Shown here: piece after piece, positions 5,306 to 5,407 of the stretch | Layout of the letters: every line of letters begins with the position of its first letter | Position numbering within the stretch: the stretch's first letter is position 1 | Source: Clostridia bacterium | Lineage (GTDB): Bacteria > Bacillota > Clostridia > Christensenellales > CALWSW01 | Direction: 5' to 3' | NCBI GenBank assembly: GCA_019421925.1 | Contig: JAHZEH010000105.1 | Span: 1 to 5,407 of the forward strand | DNA length: 5,407 nucleotides | Position numbers and translations under genes: made by a program | Notes under the pieces: generated by a model | Told to the model about the DNA's origin: nothing | What the model saw: the letters and a program-made list of their open reading frames with translations, nothing else | The model's database searches: none

Positions 5306-5407
5306 ATGAAAAAACGGTGTAGTATGATAATCCTTGCAGGCTCGCTTCTGCTGGCGGCGGTGCTTGGCATGACGTCCTGCGCAACAGGCGCACAGGGCGG
5401 GGATACG
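5306..5407 (+). CDS. Lipoprotein, N-terminal fragment (runs off right edge)
   Basis: The ATG at 5306 follows GAGGTGA by 5 bases. The 34 visible residues form a lipoprotein signal peptide: basic MKKR, a hydrophobic core (about residues 7-21), then MTSC with C25 as the likely lipidated cysteine, and a small-residue linker ATGAQGG after it. Methionine at the -3 position of the lipobox is less usual than leucine, but tolerable. The mature protein would be anchored to the outer face of the membrane; many such proteins are substrate-binding subunits, but nothing of the mature domain is visible, so no function is assigned. It has its own promoter and follows a terminator, so it starts a new unit. 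It lies by chance or by mutation in the same frame as the upstream phospholipase C-like gene. Confidence 0.8.
   Translation, partial: MKKRCSMIILAGSLLLAAVLGMTSCATGAQGGDT

Overview
The window looks like chromosomal DNA from a GC-rich, anaerobic, clostridia-type Firmicute. The evidence is strong AAGGA/GAGG-type ribosome sites, sigma-A-like promoters, an oxygen-sensitive type of Fe-S/FMN/FAD ene-reductase, a PucR-type regulator and a clostridial-style HD hydrolase. A gut Oscillospiraceae-like host (for example a Flavonifractor or Oscillibacter relative) is my inference from composition and gene types; no marker gene is present to prove it.

Left arm, minus strand (1-2029): a two-gene operon read leftwards. 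The first gene encodes a 645-aa Old Yellow Enzyme/2,4-dienoyl-CoA reductase-like flavoprotein (FMN barrel, 4Fe-4S, FAD and NAD(P) domains). Fifteen bases after its stop begins a short-chain dehydrogenase cut by the window edge after 25 residues. Together they suggest reduction of an activated C=C bond plus interconversion of a carbonyl and an alcohol on one unknown substrate.

Divergent control region (2030-2210): it holds candidate promoters for both directions, a TTCACA-N7-TGTGAA dyad, an exact 10-bp direct repeat spaced three helical turns apart, and a second small dyad. The divergent gene (2211-3731) is a 506-aa PucR/CdaR-type transcription factor, the obvious candidate regulator of the reductase operon. 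It is followed 26 bp later by an HD-domain phosphohydrolase (3758-4450) with no ATG start. Two tandem hairpins (4466-4515) end this unit.

Right arm, plus strand (4580-5407): a cytoplasmic zinc-dependent phospholipase C-like protein (about 201 residues expected) with a full set of putative metal ligands. Its frame lacks a stop where one is expected: a TAA lies one base out of frame just before a strong intrinsic terminator (5195-5230). The open frame therefore runs through the terminator and into the next gene. That next gene has its own good promoter (TTGGCA-N17-TAAAAT) and ribosome site and encodes the signal peptide of a lipoprotein cut by the window end.

I see no RNA genes, CRISPR arrays or insertion sequences. 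I do not see a clearly new defence or mobile system. The most notable items are the unassigned reductase module with its structured divergent promoter, and the apparent lost stop codon.
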